A DNA stretch of 64,000 nt from NCBI GenBank assembly GCA_947453195.1, contig CANGFO010000006.1, forward strand, positions 1 through 64,000, written 5' to 3'. This document shows positions 8,973 through 17,960 of this stretch, one piece after another. The stretch comes from Flavobacteriaceae bacterium (GTDB lineage: Bacteria > Bacteroidota > Bacteroidia > Flavobacteriales > Flavobacteriaceae). Position numbers and translations under genes: made by a program. The stretch's first letter is position 1; every line of letters starts with the position of its first letter. The notes beneath the pieces were generated by a model that was not told where the DNA came from, did not search any database, and worked only from the letters and a program-made list of their open reading frames with translations.

Positions 8973-11606
8973 ATGGCAATTCCTGCGCAATTTAACGCCA
9001 AAGAAGTAGAACAAAAATGGTACGACTATTGGATGAAAAACGATTACTTTTCTTCCAAACCTGATCATAGAACTCCATACACCATTGTAATTCCTCCACC
9101 TAACGTAACCGGAGTATTACACATGGGACACATGCTAAACAATACCATTCAGGATGTATTAATTCGTCGTGCACGATTAAAAGGATTCAATGCATGTTGG
9201 GTGCCAGGAACCGACCATGCCTCTATTGCAACCGAAGCGAAAGTAGTTGCCAAACTTAAAAGCGAAGGAATCAATAAAAATGATTTAACTCGTGAAGAGT
9301 TTTTAAAACACGCTTGGGATTGGACTAACAAATATGGAGGTACCATTCTAGAACAACTTAAACAATTAGGTTGCTCTTGTGATTGGGGACGCACTAAATT
9401 TACCATGGACCCCGATATGTCGGCATCCGTAATTCATTCATTTGTAGATTTATACAATAAAGGATTAATTTACCGTGGTTACCGTATGGTAAACTGGGAT
9501 CCAGAGGCTAAAACCACACTTTCTGACGAAGAAGTTATCTATGAAGAACAACAAGGAAAATTATATTTTCTAAAATATAAAATTGAAGGTTCAGCAGATT
9601 TTCTAACTGTTGCCACTACCCGACCTGAAACAATATTTGGAGATACTGCAATTTGCATCAACCCAAATGATGAACGATTCTCCCATTTAAAAGGTAAAAA
9701 AGCAATCGTTCCTATTTGCGGTCGCGTAATTCCAATTATTGAAGACGAATATGTAGATGTTGAATTTGGTACCGGTTGCTTAAAAGTGACTCCGGCTCAC
9801 GACATGAACGATAAAACATTGGGCGAAAAACACCAATTAGAAATCATCGATATTTTAAATGATGATGCTACTCTAAATTCATTTGGATTGCATTACCAAG
9901 GTAAAGATCGTTTTGTTGTAAGAGAAGAAATCGCAAAAGAACTTGAAACTAGCGGTGCGTTAGCAAAAACGGAAACGCACCTAAATAAAGTGGGAACTTC
10001 CGAAAGAACCAAAGCAGTTATTGAGCCACGTCTTTCAGACCAATGGTTTTTAAGCATGGAAGAATTGGTGAAACCAGCAATTAAAGCGGTTTTAGAAACG
10101 CAAGAAGTAAAGTTATATCCAAATCGTTTCAACAATACCTACAAACATTGGTTGGAAAACATTCGCGATTGGAATATTTCACGTCAACTTTGGTGGGGAC
10201 AACAAATTCCGGCATATTACTATGGTGATGGAAAAGAAGATTTTGTTGTTGCCGAAACTATTGAAAAAGCATTAGAATTAGCAAAAGCTAAAACTTCTAA
10301 CTCCCAACTTCAAGTATCCGACTTAAAGCAAGATGCCGATGCATTAGATACTTGGTTTTCGTCTTGGTTATGGCCAATGGCCGTTTTTGGTGGAATTTTA
10401 AATCCAGAAAACGAAGAATTCAAATACTATTATCCAACCAACGACTTAGTTACGGGACCAGATATTTTATTCTTTTGGGTGGCTCGTATGATTATTGCAG
10501 GTTATGAATATGCAGGTGAAAAACCATTTTCGAATGTATATTTAACCGGATTGGTAAGAGACAAACAGCGTCGTAAGATGTCTAAATCTCTTGGTAATTC
10601 CCCAGAACCATTAGAATTAATTGAAAAATTTGGTGCCGATGGAGTTCGTGTTGGATTGCTATTAAGTGCTTCTGCTGGAAACGACATCATGTTTGATGAA
10701 GAATTATGCAACCAAGGAAAAGCATTTTCAAATAAAATATGGAATGCCTTCAAATTGATTACAGGTTGGGAAGTTTCTTCAAGTATTCCGCAACCCGAGT
10801 CATCAAAAGTGGCTATCGAATGGTACGAAACTAAATTACAAAGAACCCTTACTGAGATTGAAGAAAACTTTGATAAATACCGAATTTCAGATGCATTAAT
10901 GGCGATCTACAAATTGGTTTGGGATGATTTCTGTTCTTGGTTCTTAGAAATGATTAAGCCTGCTTACCAACAACCTATCGATCAAGTTACCTTTGAAAAG
11001 GCGATTGAAATGTTGGAAAACAACTTAAAATTATTACATCCGTTCATGCCGTTCTTAACCGAAGAAATTTGGCAACATATCGCAGATAGAACACCTGAGC
11101 AAGCCTTAATCGTTTCAGAGTGGCCTAAAGCAAAATCGTATGATGAAAAATTAATTTCCGATTTTGATTTTACAATTGAAGTAATCTCTGGAATTAGAAC
11201 GATCAGAAAAGATAAAAACATTCCTTTTAAAGATGCAATAGATTTGAAAGTGGTGAACAATGAAAAAACAAGCGCACATTTTGATTCGGTTATTTGTAAA
11301 TTAGGGAATATTACTAATTTAGAATATGTTTCCGATAAAGTGGATGGTGCCCTATCTTACCGCATAAAATCAAATAAATATTTCATTCCAATTACTGGAA
11401 CTATTGATGTGGATGCTGAAATTACTAAGCTTACCGAGGAATTAAATTACACTAAAGGCTTTTTAAAATCAGTTGAAGCTAAATTATCCAATGAAAAATT
11501 TGTGAATGGAGCTCCTGAAAAAGTTTTAGAAATGGAAAGAAAAAAACAAGCCGATGCCCTTGCTAAAATTGCTACAATTGAGCAAAGTATCGCTGGTTTA
11601 AAATAA
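8973..11606 (+). CDS. valS: Valyl-tRNA synthetase
   Basis: This large class I synthetase charges tRNA-Val and edits mischarged threonine. From ATG 8973 it is 877 residues. [13 protein letters not shown] carries the HIGH motif (HMGH at about 50-53), KMSKS is at 535-539, and the editing-domain block [12 protein letters not shown] is present. A C-terminal coiled coil (last about 65 residues) is rich in Lys and Glu, as usual for ValRS. The frame extends upstream to an ATG at 8916, but the added 19 residues lack family similarity and overlap the end of the repeat region, so I prefer 8973, where the protein begins [16 protein letters not shown]. Confidence 0.96.
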   Translation: MAIPAQFNAKEVEQKWYDYWMKNDYFSSKPDHRTPYTIVIPPPNVTGVLHMGHMLNNTIQDVLIRRARLKGFNACWVPGTDHASIATEAKVVAKLKSEGINKNDLTREEFLKHAWDWTNKYGGTILEQLKQLGCSCDWGRTKFTMDPDMSASVIHSFVDLYNKGLIYRGYRMVNWDPEAKTTLSDEEVIYEEQQGKLYFLKYKIEGSADFLTVATTRPETIFGDTAICINPNDERFSHLKGKKAIVPICGRVIPIIEDEYVDVEFGTGCLKVTPAHDMNDKTLGEKHQLEIIDILNDDATLNSFGLHYQGKDRFVVREEIAKELETSGALAKTETHLNKVGTSERTKAVIEPRLSDQWFLSMEELVKPAIKAVLETQEVKLYPNRFNNTYKHWLENIRDWNISRQLWWGQQIPAYYYGDGKEDFVVAETIEKALELAKAKTSNSQLQVSDLKQDADALDTWFSSWLWPMAVFGGILNPENEEFKYYYPTNDLVTGPDILFFWVARMIIAGYEYAGEKPFSNVYLTGLVRDKQRRKMSKSLGNSPEPLELIEKFGADGVRVGLLLSASAGNDIMFDEELCNQGKAFSNKIWNAFKLITGWEVSSSIPQPESSKVAIEWYETKLQRTLTEIEENFDKYRISDALMAIYKLVWDDFCSWFLEMIKPAYQQPIDQVTFEKAIEMLENNLKLLHPFMPFLTEEIWQHIADRTPEQALIVSEWPKAKSYDEKLISDFDFTIEVISGIRTIRKDKNIPFKDAIDLKVVNNEKTSAHFDSVICKLGNITNLEYVSDKVDGALSYRIKSNKYFIPITGTIDVDAEITKLTEELNYTKGFLKSVEAKLSNEKFVNGAPEKVLEMERKKQADALAKIATIEQSIAGLK

Positions 11607-11624
11607 ATAAAATAATATACTCCT

Positions 11625-11653
11625 AAAAAAGCATTGATATCAATGCTTTTTTT
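11625..11653 (+). terminator. Terminator after valS
   Basis: A6, then GCATTGAT-ATCAATGC, then T7: a perfect short hairpin with U tract, 18 bases after the valS stop. Confidence 0.85.
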
Positions 11654-11761
11654 ATATAATATAATTTTTGAAAAAAAATAACTTAATATAAATAGTAATA
11701 AAAAAATGCTGATTTATAAAAACATTTCACTTAATTTGAATTACATTAATTCCCAAATCTA

Positions 11762-12751
11762 ATGAAAAACTATTCTATAGAAGACATTAACAATGTCGTA
11801 AAAGGCACCCTTGTTGGAGCAACTTCCCACTTAATTTCTGCTCCTGAGCAATTAGAATTAGCAAAAGAAACCGAAATTTCATTCATCGGAAATAAAAAAT
11901 ATGAAAAATTTTGGCAAGACTCCAAAGCTTGTGCTGCCATTGTTAATGAAGATATAGCAATAGAACCTGGTGAAAATAGAGCCTTTATTAAAGTAAAAAA
12001 TGCCGATTTGGCCATGACTTTAGTTTTAGAACTATTTGCTCCAGCTCCACCCCAATTTCCATCAGAAATTCATCCAACTGCTGTTATTGATGCTTCCGCA
12101 AAAGTTGGGGCAGGATCCCGAATTGGCGCTAATGCTTACATCGGACCAAATGTAGTTTTGGGAGAAAATGTAACTATCTATCCAAATGTTACTATTTTAG
12201 ATGAATGTACTATTGGAAATAATACCACAATTTGGCCTGGTGCTGTAGTAAGAGAGCGTTGCCATGTTGGTGCACATAGTATCTTACACCCAAATTGCAC
12301 AATTGGTGCTGACGGATTTGGTTTTAGACCTTGTCCAGAAAAAGGATTGGCTAAAATTCCTCAAATCGGAAATGTAGTTCTTGGAAATTATGTAGAAATC
12401 GGTGCCAATTCATCGGTTGACAGAGGAAAATTTAGTTCAACTATTTTAGGAGATGGATGTAAAATTGATAACTTAGTTCAAATTGGTCATAATAGTATTT
12501 TAGGCAAATTTTGTATCATGGCCGGAAATAGTGGTCTTGCAGGATCAGTTACCTTAGGTAACGGAGTAATTATTGGCGGAAGCGCATCTATTAAAGACCA
12601 CACAACTTTAGGTGATGGCGTTACAATTGGCGCAGGATCTGGAGTTACTGGTGATGTTGAAGCGGGAAAAACCATGCTTGGATATCCTGCGGTTGAAGCT
12701 AGAACGGCTTTAAAACAATGGGCGATCCTTAAAAGAATGGCTACTCAATAA
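11762..12751 (+). CDS. lpxD: UDP-3-O-acylglucosamine N-acyltransferase (LpxD-type)
   Basis: The third lipid A enzyme adds a 3-hydroxyacyl chain to the amino group of UDP-3-O-acyl-GlcN using acyl-ACP. The 329-residue protein has the LpxD N-terminal domain (about 1-100) followed by a left-handed beta-helix of hexapeptide repeats (for example IGANAYIGPNVVLGENV) and the family motif QIGHN at 240-244, whose His243 is the expected catalytic base. GADGFGFRP is also typical. Many Bacteroidetes also have an lpxD next to lpxC-fabZ. Here the gene stands alone between terminators, so it could be a second paralogue; this is inference. Confidence 0.9.
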   Translation: MKNYSIEDINNVVKGTLVGATSHLISAPEQLELAKETEISFIGNKKYEKFWQDSKACAAIVNEDIAIEPGENRAFIKVKNADLAMTLVLELFAPAPPQFPSEIHPTAVIDASAKVGAGSRIGANAYIGPNVVLGENVTIYPNVTILDECTIGNNTTIWPGAVVRERCHVGAHSILHPNCTIGADGFGFRPCPEKGLAKIPQIGNVVLGNYVEIGANSSVDRGKFSSTILGDGCKIDNLVQIGHNSILGKFCIMAGNSGLAGSVTLGNGVIIGGSASIKDHTTLGDGVTIGAGSGVTGDVEAGKTMLGYPAVEARTALKQWAILKRMATQ

Positions 12752-12754
12752 TAC

Positions 12755-13417
12755 TTAATTCCCCTTAATACTTTTAATAATCTCGAAATTCAATTCGGAG
12801 AAATCTTTAATTACCCTATCGGCTTTCGAATAATCTTGCAATTTAGTATTGAAACTATCATAACCTACACAATAGATTCCGGCAGCTTTGGCTGCGAGAA
12901 TTCCGTTGGTACTGTCTTCAATCACGATACAATTATCAACTGAATTTCCAGATAATTTAGCAGCATGCCCAAAAATAGCTGGATGCGGTTTCGAATTAGG
13001 GAAATCTTCACCAGAAACTAAATGAGTAAAATATTTATGTAATCCAAATCGAGTGAAAACCCGATCGATAGTAACATTTGCAGACGAAGAAGCCAAAATT
13101 AATTGCATTCCGTTGCGGTGTAATTCTTTAATTAATTTTTCCACTCCATCAATTAAACACAAATCTTCTTTACTATCAAAAGCGTCGTTAAATAAAATGC
13201 GTTTGCCTTCAACTAAATCAGGAATGGAGTCTGTAATTTCAAAATTAGCTTTTAACTTTTCGTACGTATTTTTGGTAGAATTTCCTGTAAACGAAGCATA
13301 CATTTCTGGAGAAACCTCAATATTTAATTGCTTAAAATGCTGATTGTAGGCATAATGGTGTACCGGTTCGGTATCTACAATTACTCCATCCATGTCGAAG
13401 ATTACAGTTTGTATCAT
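12755..13417 (-). CDS. HAD-superfamily phosphatase, beta-phosphoglucomutase-like
   Basis: A 220-residue cytosolic HAD hydrolase of subfamily IA. Motif I is FDMDGVIVDTEP (about 7-18) with the nucleophile and acid Asp residues. Motif II is LASSSANVT, motif III includes SKPHPAIF, and motif IV is VIEDSTNGILAAKAAG. The helical cap lies at about 18-85. The sequence resembles beta-phosphoglucomutase and 2-deoxyglucose-6-phosphatase types, but the substrate cannot be read from sequence. It is the last gene of the minus-strand run tatD-like, tcdA, HAD, and it converges on lpxD with only 3 bases between the two stop codons. Confidence 0.85.
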   Translation of the reverse strand: MIQTVIFDMDGVIVDTEPVHHYAYNQHFKQLNIEVSPEMYASFTGNSTKNTYEKLKANFEITDSIPDLVEGKRILFNDAFDSKEDLCLIDGVEKLIKELHRNGMQLILASSSANVTIDRVFTRFGLHKYFTHLVSGEDFPNSKPHPAIFGHAAKLSGNSVDNCIVIEDSTNGILAAKAAGIYCVGYDSFNTKLQDYSKADRVIKDFSELNFEIIKSIKGN

Positions 13418-13473
13418 TTGGTTATTTTGGTATAGCGTATTCGGTATTGGGTTCTAAAATTCTAAACTCTTTT

Positions 13474-14199
13474 CTAAACTTTCTTTAGCAAATATCGAAT
13501 AACGGTTTCTGCCATATACAATCCAAAAAGTCCTGGCATATAACTATTGGTGCCATAAAATGATTTTTTATAATTGCTTCCATCGGTCATTTTTAAGCTC
13601 GTTTCATCTTGAATTTCAGAAGAAAAAACCACTTTCAATTTATCTATTTTATGTTCTTTTAATCTTCTGCGAATGGTTTTGGCAAACATACAATTTACCG
13701 TATTGGTAATATCGGCGACCTTTACTTTGGAAGCTTCCATTTTACCTCCCGCTCCCATTGAAGAGATAATTTTCACCCGATTTCGTTTCGCTCCAATAAT
13801 CAAATTCAGTTTTGGAGTGACGCTATCAATACAATCTAACACATAATCGTAATTGCTGTTCACTATTTCAAACGCACGCTCCGGCGAAAGAAATTCTTGC
13901 ACTTTCGTCAAATTCAATTCGGGATTGATATCCATCAAACGATTTCCGACAACCTCAATTTTAGACAATCCAACGGTAGAATGTAAAGCGGGCAATTGCC
14001 TGTTGATATTGGTAATATCTACCACATCGCCATCTACAATTGTAAGGTTTCCAACACCTGCACGAGCTAAAAACTCGGCAGCAAAAGATCCCACGCCTCC
14101 TACTCCAACTACTAATACCTTTGAGTCTTTAAGATTTTGTAATCCTTCGGCTTTGAATAATAATTCAGCTCTTTCTTGCCACTTTGCCATTTTTGTCAT
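13474..14199 (-). CDS. tcdA: tRNA threonylcarbamoyladenosine dehydratase (TcdA/CsdL family)
   Basis: An E1-like, ThiF-fold enzyme of 241 residues that cyclises t6A to ct6A at position 37 of ANN-decoding tRNAs, using ATP. The nucleotide-binding motif VVGVGGVGSFAAEFLARAG is near residues 30-48, VDGDVVDITNINRQ follows, and the later block CMFAKTIRRRLKEHKI distinguishes TcdA from ThiF/MoeB. It lacks the C-terminal rhodanese domain of MoeB-type proteins. It starts 27 bases after the TatD-type gene. Molybdopterin or thiamine adenylylation is a less likely alternative. Confidence 0.88.
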   Translation of the reverse strand: MTKMAKWQERAELLFKAEGLQNLKDSKVLVVGVGGVGSFAAEFLARAGVGNLTIVDGDVVDITNINRQLPALHSTVGLSKIEVVGNRLMDINPELNLTKVQEFLSPERAFEIVNSNYDYVLDCIDSVTPKLNLIIGAKRNRVKIISSMGAGGKMEASKVKVADITNTVNCMFAKTIRRRLKEHKIDKLKVVFSSEIQDETSLKMTDGSNYKKSFYGTNSYMPGLFGLYMAETVIRYLLKKV

Positions 14200-14225
14200 T
14201 GCGAGGAATGATTCAATCGCACCCT

Positions 14226-14888
14226 CTATTTATTGTTACTATTCGATTTAAAAACAGAGTTGAAATTGGAATTTATAATTTCTGTTAACTCGTCAATTGT
14301 TATGTTCTTATATTTTGTTGCTAAGGTATAAATTTCTTCTAAAGTTTCCTCCATAGTATCGGTTTCAAGAAAAAATTTATCATTTGGAATTGATTGAAAA
14401 ACCGACTCTAATTCGGGGTTGCGTAATAAATATTTCCCAAACGAAATATAAAAACCATTATCAATTAATTGCTTGGCCACTTGTTGATTTTTTGAAAACC
14501 CATGAATAACTATTGGAACTGAAATGTTTAATCGTTTTTTGATTGCAATCAATTCGTCAAAGGCAGCCACTAAATGTAAAACCAATGGTTTTTGGTATTT
14601 TTCAGCAAGTTGAATTTGCTTTTCAAAAACTTTAATTTGCAAATCCATTGCTATTTCAATTCGCTTGTCTAAGCCACACTCTCCTAATGCCAAACATTGA
14701 TTTAATTGAAGTTTAGCTTCAATTATTTCTAAATCTTTTTTCAAACGTTCTTCTTGAATGTACCAAGGGTGAATTCCAATAGAATAATTCGGAATTGCAG
14801 CATCAAATTCCCAGGGATATTGATTTACCAACTCTAAAATATTGGGATTATCTGAAAATTTGTGGGTATGTAAATTGAAAAATTGCAT
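14226..14888 (-). CDS. TatD-family metal-dependent hydrolase (short form)
   Basis: A TIM-barrel amidohydrolase-like protein of 220 residues. Metal-binding motifs of the TatD family are visible: NLHTHKF at the N-terminus (two His), ALGECGLDK (Glu), LHLVAA (His), IHGFSKN (His) and LETDTMEE (Asp). It is about 35 residues shorter than typical TatD (about 255-260). The frame can be extended to an ATG at 14930, but the family starts near the HTH motif, and a TAnnTTTG element lies at 14892-14899, so I place the start at 14888. A DNase or deaminase-like role is inferred only from the family. Confidence 0.8.
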   Translation of the reverse strand: MQFFNLHTHKFSDNPNILELVNQYPWEFDAAIPNYSIGIHPWYIQEERLKKDLEIIEAKLQLNQCLALGECGLDKRIEIAMDLQIKVFEKQIQLAEKYQKPLVLHLVAAFDELIAIKKRLNISVPIVIHGFSKNQQVAKQLIDNGFYISFGKYLLRNPELESVFQSIPNDKFFLETDTMEETLEEIYTLATKYKNITIDELTEIINSNFNSVFKSNSNNK

Positions 14889-14891
14889 GTG

Positions 14892-14899
14892 CAAAAATA
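14892..14899 (-). promoter_or_regulatory. Candidate -7 element of the tatD-like/tcdA/HAD run
   Basis: The minus strand reads TATTTTTG and ends 3 bases before the ATG at 14888, with a TTG 21 bases upstream of it. Transcription would start at or inside the start codon, so the mRNA would be nearly leaderless. Confidence 0.45.
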
Positions 14900-14963
14900 A
14901 TTTATATTCCTTCAAATTCCCAAGTTCCATGGGTATATTTTATATAATTTTTTACGAATTTTA

Positions 14964-15043
14964 TAGCCCAGATAGCAGCGAAAATCCTTTTCATTTTTTT
15001 CTTTAAAAAAAGAAAAGATTGAAGTGGATAGCTGGAAATAGCT
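14964..15043 (+). repeat. Dispersed stem-loop repeat, copy B (80 bp)
   Basis: Starts TAGCCCAGATAGCAGCGAAA and ends GAAGTGGATAGCTGG followed by AAATAGCT. The hairpin arms are AATCCTTTTC and GAAAAGATT (one bulged C), with an inner T-run/A-run stem. It lies between the divergent tatD-like and MFS genes, just upstream of the MFS promoter. It is the longest copy because of the A/T-rich loop. Confidence 0.9.
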
Positions 15044-15057
15044 CCTTAAAAAAATTG

Positions 15058-15065
15058 TAGCTTTG
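15058..15065 (+). promoter_or_regulatory. -7 element of the MFS gene
   Basis: TAGCTTTG fits TAnnTTTG. Its final TTG (15063) could be miscalled as a start; the ATG at 15084 is 18 bases downstream of it. Confidence 0.6.
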
Positions 15066-15083
15066 CAACTCATAAAAAGCTTC

Positions 15084-16310
15084 ATGATAAAAAACGCCAT
15101 TCGAAAGTATTTAAACAATTTCAAAGGATTCTCAAGAGAAATTTGGATTCTGACGCTGATTACATTTATCAATCGTGCTGGAACAATGGTGTTGCCTTTT
15201 TTATCAAAATATTTAAAAGAAAATTTACATTTTTCATACAGTCAGGTGGGATGGATCATGGTTTGCTTTGGCGCCGGATCTATGGTTGGCTCGTGGCTTG
15301 GAGGTAAATTATCGGATAAGATTGGGTTTTATAGAATCATGATTTTTAGTCTACTCACAAGCGGCTTTGCGCTATTTGCAATGCAATATGTCACCACCTT
15401 TTCGGGTCTGTGTCTAGCTATGTTTTTACTCATGTCGGTTGCCGATATGTTTCGCCCTGCCATGTTTGTTTCGCTTAGCGTGTATGCAAAACCCGAAAAT
15501 AGAACACGAGCCTTAACCCTAGTGCGACTTGCTATCAATCTTGGTTTTGCTGCCGGACCTGCCCTTGGAGGGTTAATCATCATGAATATTGGCTATTCTG
15601 GTTTATTTTGGGTAGATGGTGCCACATGCATTATTGCTATTTTGATTTTTTGGATAAAGGTTAAGGAGAAAAAAGTACATCTAATTTCTAAGGAAGAAAA
15701 ACAGAGTTTGGAAGCCAATAGGGAATCGGTTTTTAAAGACAAGCCTTTTTGGATCTTTTTGGTGAGTTGTTTGATTTCGGGAATTTTATTTTTTCAACTT
15801 TTTACAACAATTCCGTTGTATCACAAAGAGCAATTTGATTTAACAGAATTCCAAACCGGGTTATTATTAACCATGAACGGGATTATCATTTTCTTTTTGG
15901 AAATGCCTATTGTGGGCTATGTAGAACGCAATAAAATTGACAAAGTCAAAATGGTAACTATTGGCTGTTTGCTTATGGCAATCAGTTTGTTTTTGATGCT
16001 AATTAATATTTGGGTTGGAATATTAGTGGTAATGATGGTTTTTATGACCTTTGCCGAAATGTTTGTTTTTCCGTTTTCGAATTCATTTGCGATGAGCAGA
16101 GCACCAAAGGGCCATGAAGGACGGTATATGGCAATATTTACAATGAGTTACAGTATGGCCCATATATTAAGCGCCAAAGTTGGAATGGGAATTATAGACA
16201 ATTGGGGTTACCAAGCCAATTGGGCTTTTATGGGAACGCTAGGAGTAATTGCTTTTGTGCTTGGAATTTGGACCTTACGACTTGTGAATCAAGAGAAAAT
16301 CAACTTATAA
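15084..16310 (+). CDS. Major facilitator superfamily transporter
   Basis: A 408-residue inner-membrane permease with about 12 hydrophobic segments. Family hallmarks include the motif A-like loop GSWLGGKLSDKIGFYR between TM2 and TM3 and GRYMAIFTMSYSMAHILSAKVG in the second half. It resembles the MdtH/YceL-like drug-proton antiporter branch, but the substrate cannot be read from sequence. I choose ATG 15084 because the upstream in-frame TTG is part of the promoter. Its 3' end overlaps the convergent gene at 16305 by 6 bases, and I see no terminator between them. Confidence 0.85.
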   Translation: MIKNAIRKYLNNFKGFSREIWILTLITFINRAGTMVLPFLSKYLKENLHFSYSQVGWIMVCFGAGSMVGSWLGGKLSDKIGFYRIMIFSLLTSGFALFAMQYVTTFSGLCLAMFLLMSVADMFRPAMFVSLSVYAKPENRTRALTLVRLAINLGFAAGPALGGLIIMNIGYSGLFWVDGATCIIAILIFWIKVKEKKVHLISKEEKQSLEANRESVFKDKPFWIFLVSCLISGILFFQLFTTIPLYHKEQFDLTEFQTGLLLTMNGIIIFFLEMPIVGYVERNKIDKVKMVTIGCLLMAISLFLMLINIWVGILVVMMVFMTFAEMFVFPFSNSFAMSRAPKGHEGRYMAIFTMSYSMAHILSAKVGMGIIDNWGYQANWAFMGTLGVIAFVLGIWTLRLVNQEKINL

Positions 16311-16841
16311 ATACTCTTTTTTTATTTCTTGTAAAGTGCGGTTGGTAGTGATTAATTGATCAACAATTTCATTTCGTAATACTTCAATCGATTCGTGTTT
16401 TAAATATTTTGCCCAAGCAGTTTCTTCTAATAACACTCGTATTTGCTTGATGAGTTTGGTGGTTTCTGCAACGGTACGTAACGCTTTATCTGGTGTGTAT
16501 TTATCGCTTTTACAATGATTGAATTGAGCCGATTGATCGCTATAATCCACTTCAATAAAATAAAGTTTTTCTTGATCATTATCGGGATAAAAATCACTCC
16601 AATTGGCATAACCAACTTTGGTCCTATCCATAGCAATTCCATTTGAAACTAGCCTCCATTTACAATTGGCAGCCCGTCCCCAATGATTGGAATGCCGGTA
16701 AACTCCTTGTTCTATAAAGTAATAACTACTCCCCGATTTACTAATGAAATTCGGTTTTAAACCGTTGACGTGTTCAAATCCCACCTCTTGAAAAATACAA
16801 AACGTATGTTTATGGAAGTTGGTTTTATTATAGTTTTTCAA
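16305..16841 (-). CDS. Unassigned cytosolic protein
   Basis: A 178-residue protein that I do not recognise. It has no signal peptide or membrane segment. Residues 40-110 are rich in aromatic residues (for example YRHSNHWGRAANCKWRL and ANWSDFYPDNDQEKLYF), and the last 70 residues look helical with many Lys and Glu. The codon use is like its neighbours. It is convergent with the MFS gene (6-base overlap). It may be a conserved flavobacterial hypothetical protein. Confidence 0.65.
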   Translation of the reverse strand: MKNYNKTNFHKHTFCIFQEVGFEHVNGLKPNFISKSGSSYYFIEQGVYRHSNHWGRAANCKWRLVSNGIAMDRTKVGYANWSDFYPDNDQEKLYFIEVDYSDQSAQFNHCKSDKYTPDKALRTVAETTKLIKQIRVLLEETAWAKYLKHESIEVLRNEIVDQLITTNRTLQEIKKEYL

Positions 16842-16946
16842 ATAAAAATTGTATTAACGCTAACAAAAATAGTGATCCCATTTCTTAAATAAAGTTAATT
16901 AAGTTAAAAATTTGTAAAACTACTTTAATTCAAAAAATTCTCTATA

Positions 16947-16954
16947 TAATTTTG
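16947..16954 (+). promoter_or_regulatory. -7 element of the secreted 303-residue protein gene
   Basis: TAATTTTG, TAnnTTTG type, 43 bases before the ATG at 16997. Confidence 0.55.
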
Positions 16955-16996
16955 CTTTGAGTTAATTCTAATTTCTAATTCAAAAACAATTTTTAT

Positions 16997-17908
16997 ATGG
17001 CAAAAAATAAAACTATTTGGACTTACACACTTTCTGCATTTTTATTTTCTATTATTTCTGTTGCACAAACCAATAAGTTGTCCTTTTCTAGCTCGGAAAC
17101 ACACAAAGATGATATTGTGATGACTTGGAAAAAAGACACCCCCGAACAAGAAATGAAAGACGACTGCAAGGCATTGGCAGAAAAAGGAATAACCATTAAA
17201 TATTCGGATGTAAAACGAAATAGTAAAGAAGAAATTACGGGTATTCATTTAGAATATTCCGACAGAAAAGGAAACAAAGGAAATTTAGAATACGCTAACC
17301 AAAATCCAATTGGAACCATTACTTTTTATAAAAATGGGGACGAAATTGGTTTTGGAACTCCTTCCCAAAACAACTTCGGCTTGGCTAATGCAGAGGGCTT
17401 ATTCGATTTTTCTAATCCGCAAGAGCTTCTTAAACAATTTCAACAAGGAAACTCTAATTCAAAATCCTATAGCTTTAGCTTTCCTGAAGAAGGTGAAGTT
17501 TATGGGCAAACAAAATCACGAATTGAAATTCAAAAAGAAGGAAAAAAACCGTTGGTAATTGAAGACGGTAAAGTAATTGAAGGCGGCGACGATTATTCGG
17601 CTGAAGAATTAGATAAAATAAAAAGCGATAATAAAGTTGAACAATTTGGATTTTCGGATGATGAAGGGAAATCCAACGAATTTGATTATAGAAACCAAAA
17701 GGGCTTAGAAGAATTCAAAAAGCAAATGAAAAAAATTAAAATAAAAATTGATGCTGATAAGTCAGAATCTTCTATGTCAGACTTTGACCAAACTAAAGAA
17801 GACATGATTAAAGCCAAAGAAGAAATGATTAAAGCCCGAGAGGAATTAGAAAAAACCAAAAAGGAGCTAGAAAAATCTAAAGGAAAAACTAAATCAAATA
17901 AAGCTTAA
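16997..17908 (+). CDS. Secreted protein resembling the C-terminal tail of BlaR1/M56-type proteins
   Basis: A 303-residue protein with a signal peptide (hydrophobic about 10-24, ending SVAQ). Residues about 45-110 (KKDTPEQEMKDDCKALAEKG, then ITIKYSDVKRN, then EEITGIHLEYSDRKGNKG) recall a segment at the C-terminus of many Bacteroidetes M56/BlaR1 metallopeptidases, here without the peptidase or membrane domain. The middle is acidic and Gly/Asn-rich. The last about 60 residues form a Lys/Glu coiled coil with repeated EEMIKARE/EELEKTKKE heptads. Its own promoter and terminator make it a single-gene unit. Its function is unknown, and the M56 link is from memory of the pattern. Confidence 0.65.
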   Translation: MAKNKTIWTYTLSAFLFSIISVAQTNKLSFSSSETHKDDIVMTWKKDTPEQEMKDDCKALAEKGITIKYSDVKRNSKEEITGIHLEYSDRKGNKGNLEYANQNPIGTITFYKNGDEIGFGTPSQNNFGLANAEGLFDFSNPQELLKQFQQGNSNSKSYSFSFPEEGEVYGQTKSRIEIQKEGKKPLVIEDGKVIEGGDDYSAEELDKIKSDNKVEQFGFSDDEGKSNEFDYRNQKGLEEFKKQMKKIKIKIDADKSESSMSDFDQTKEDMIKAKEEMIKAREELEKTKKELEKSKGKTKSNKA

Positions 17909-17913
17909 TAAAT

Positions 17914-17945
17914 AAAAAAAACCGCATTAAATGCGGTTTTTTTTT
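17914..17945. terminator. Bidirectional terminator
   Basis: A-run, then ACCGCATT-AA-ATGCGGT, then T9, between the convergent secreted-protein gene and the M28 peptidase gene. Confidence 0.9.
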
Positions 17946-17960
17946 ATACTTGAAATACTA

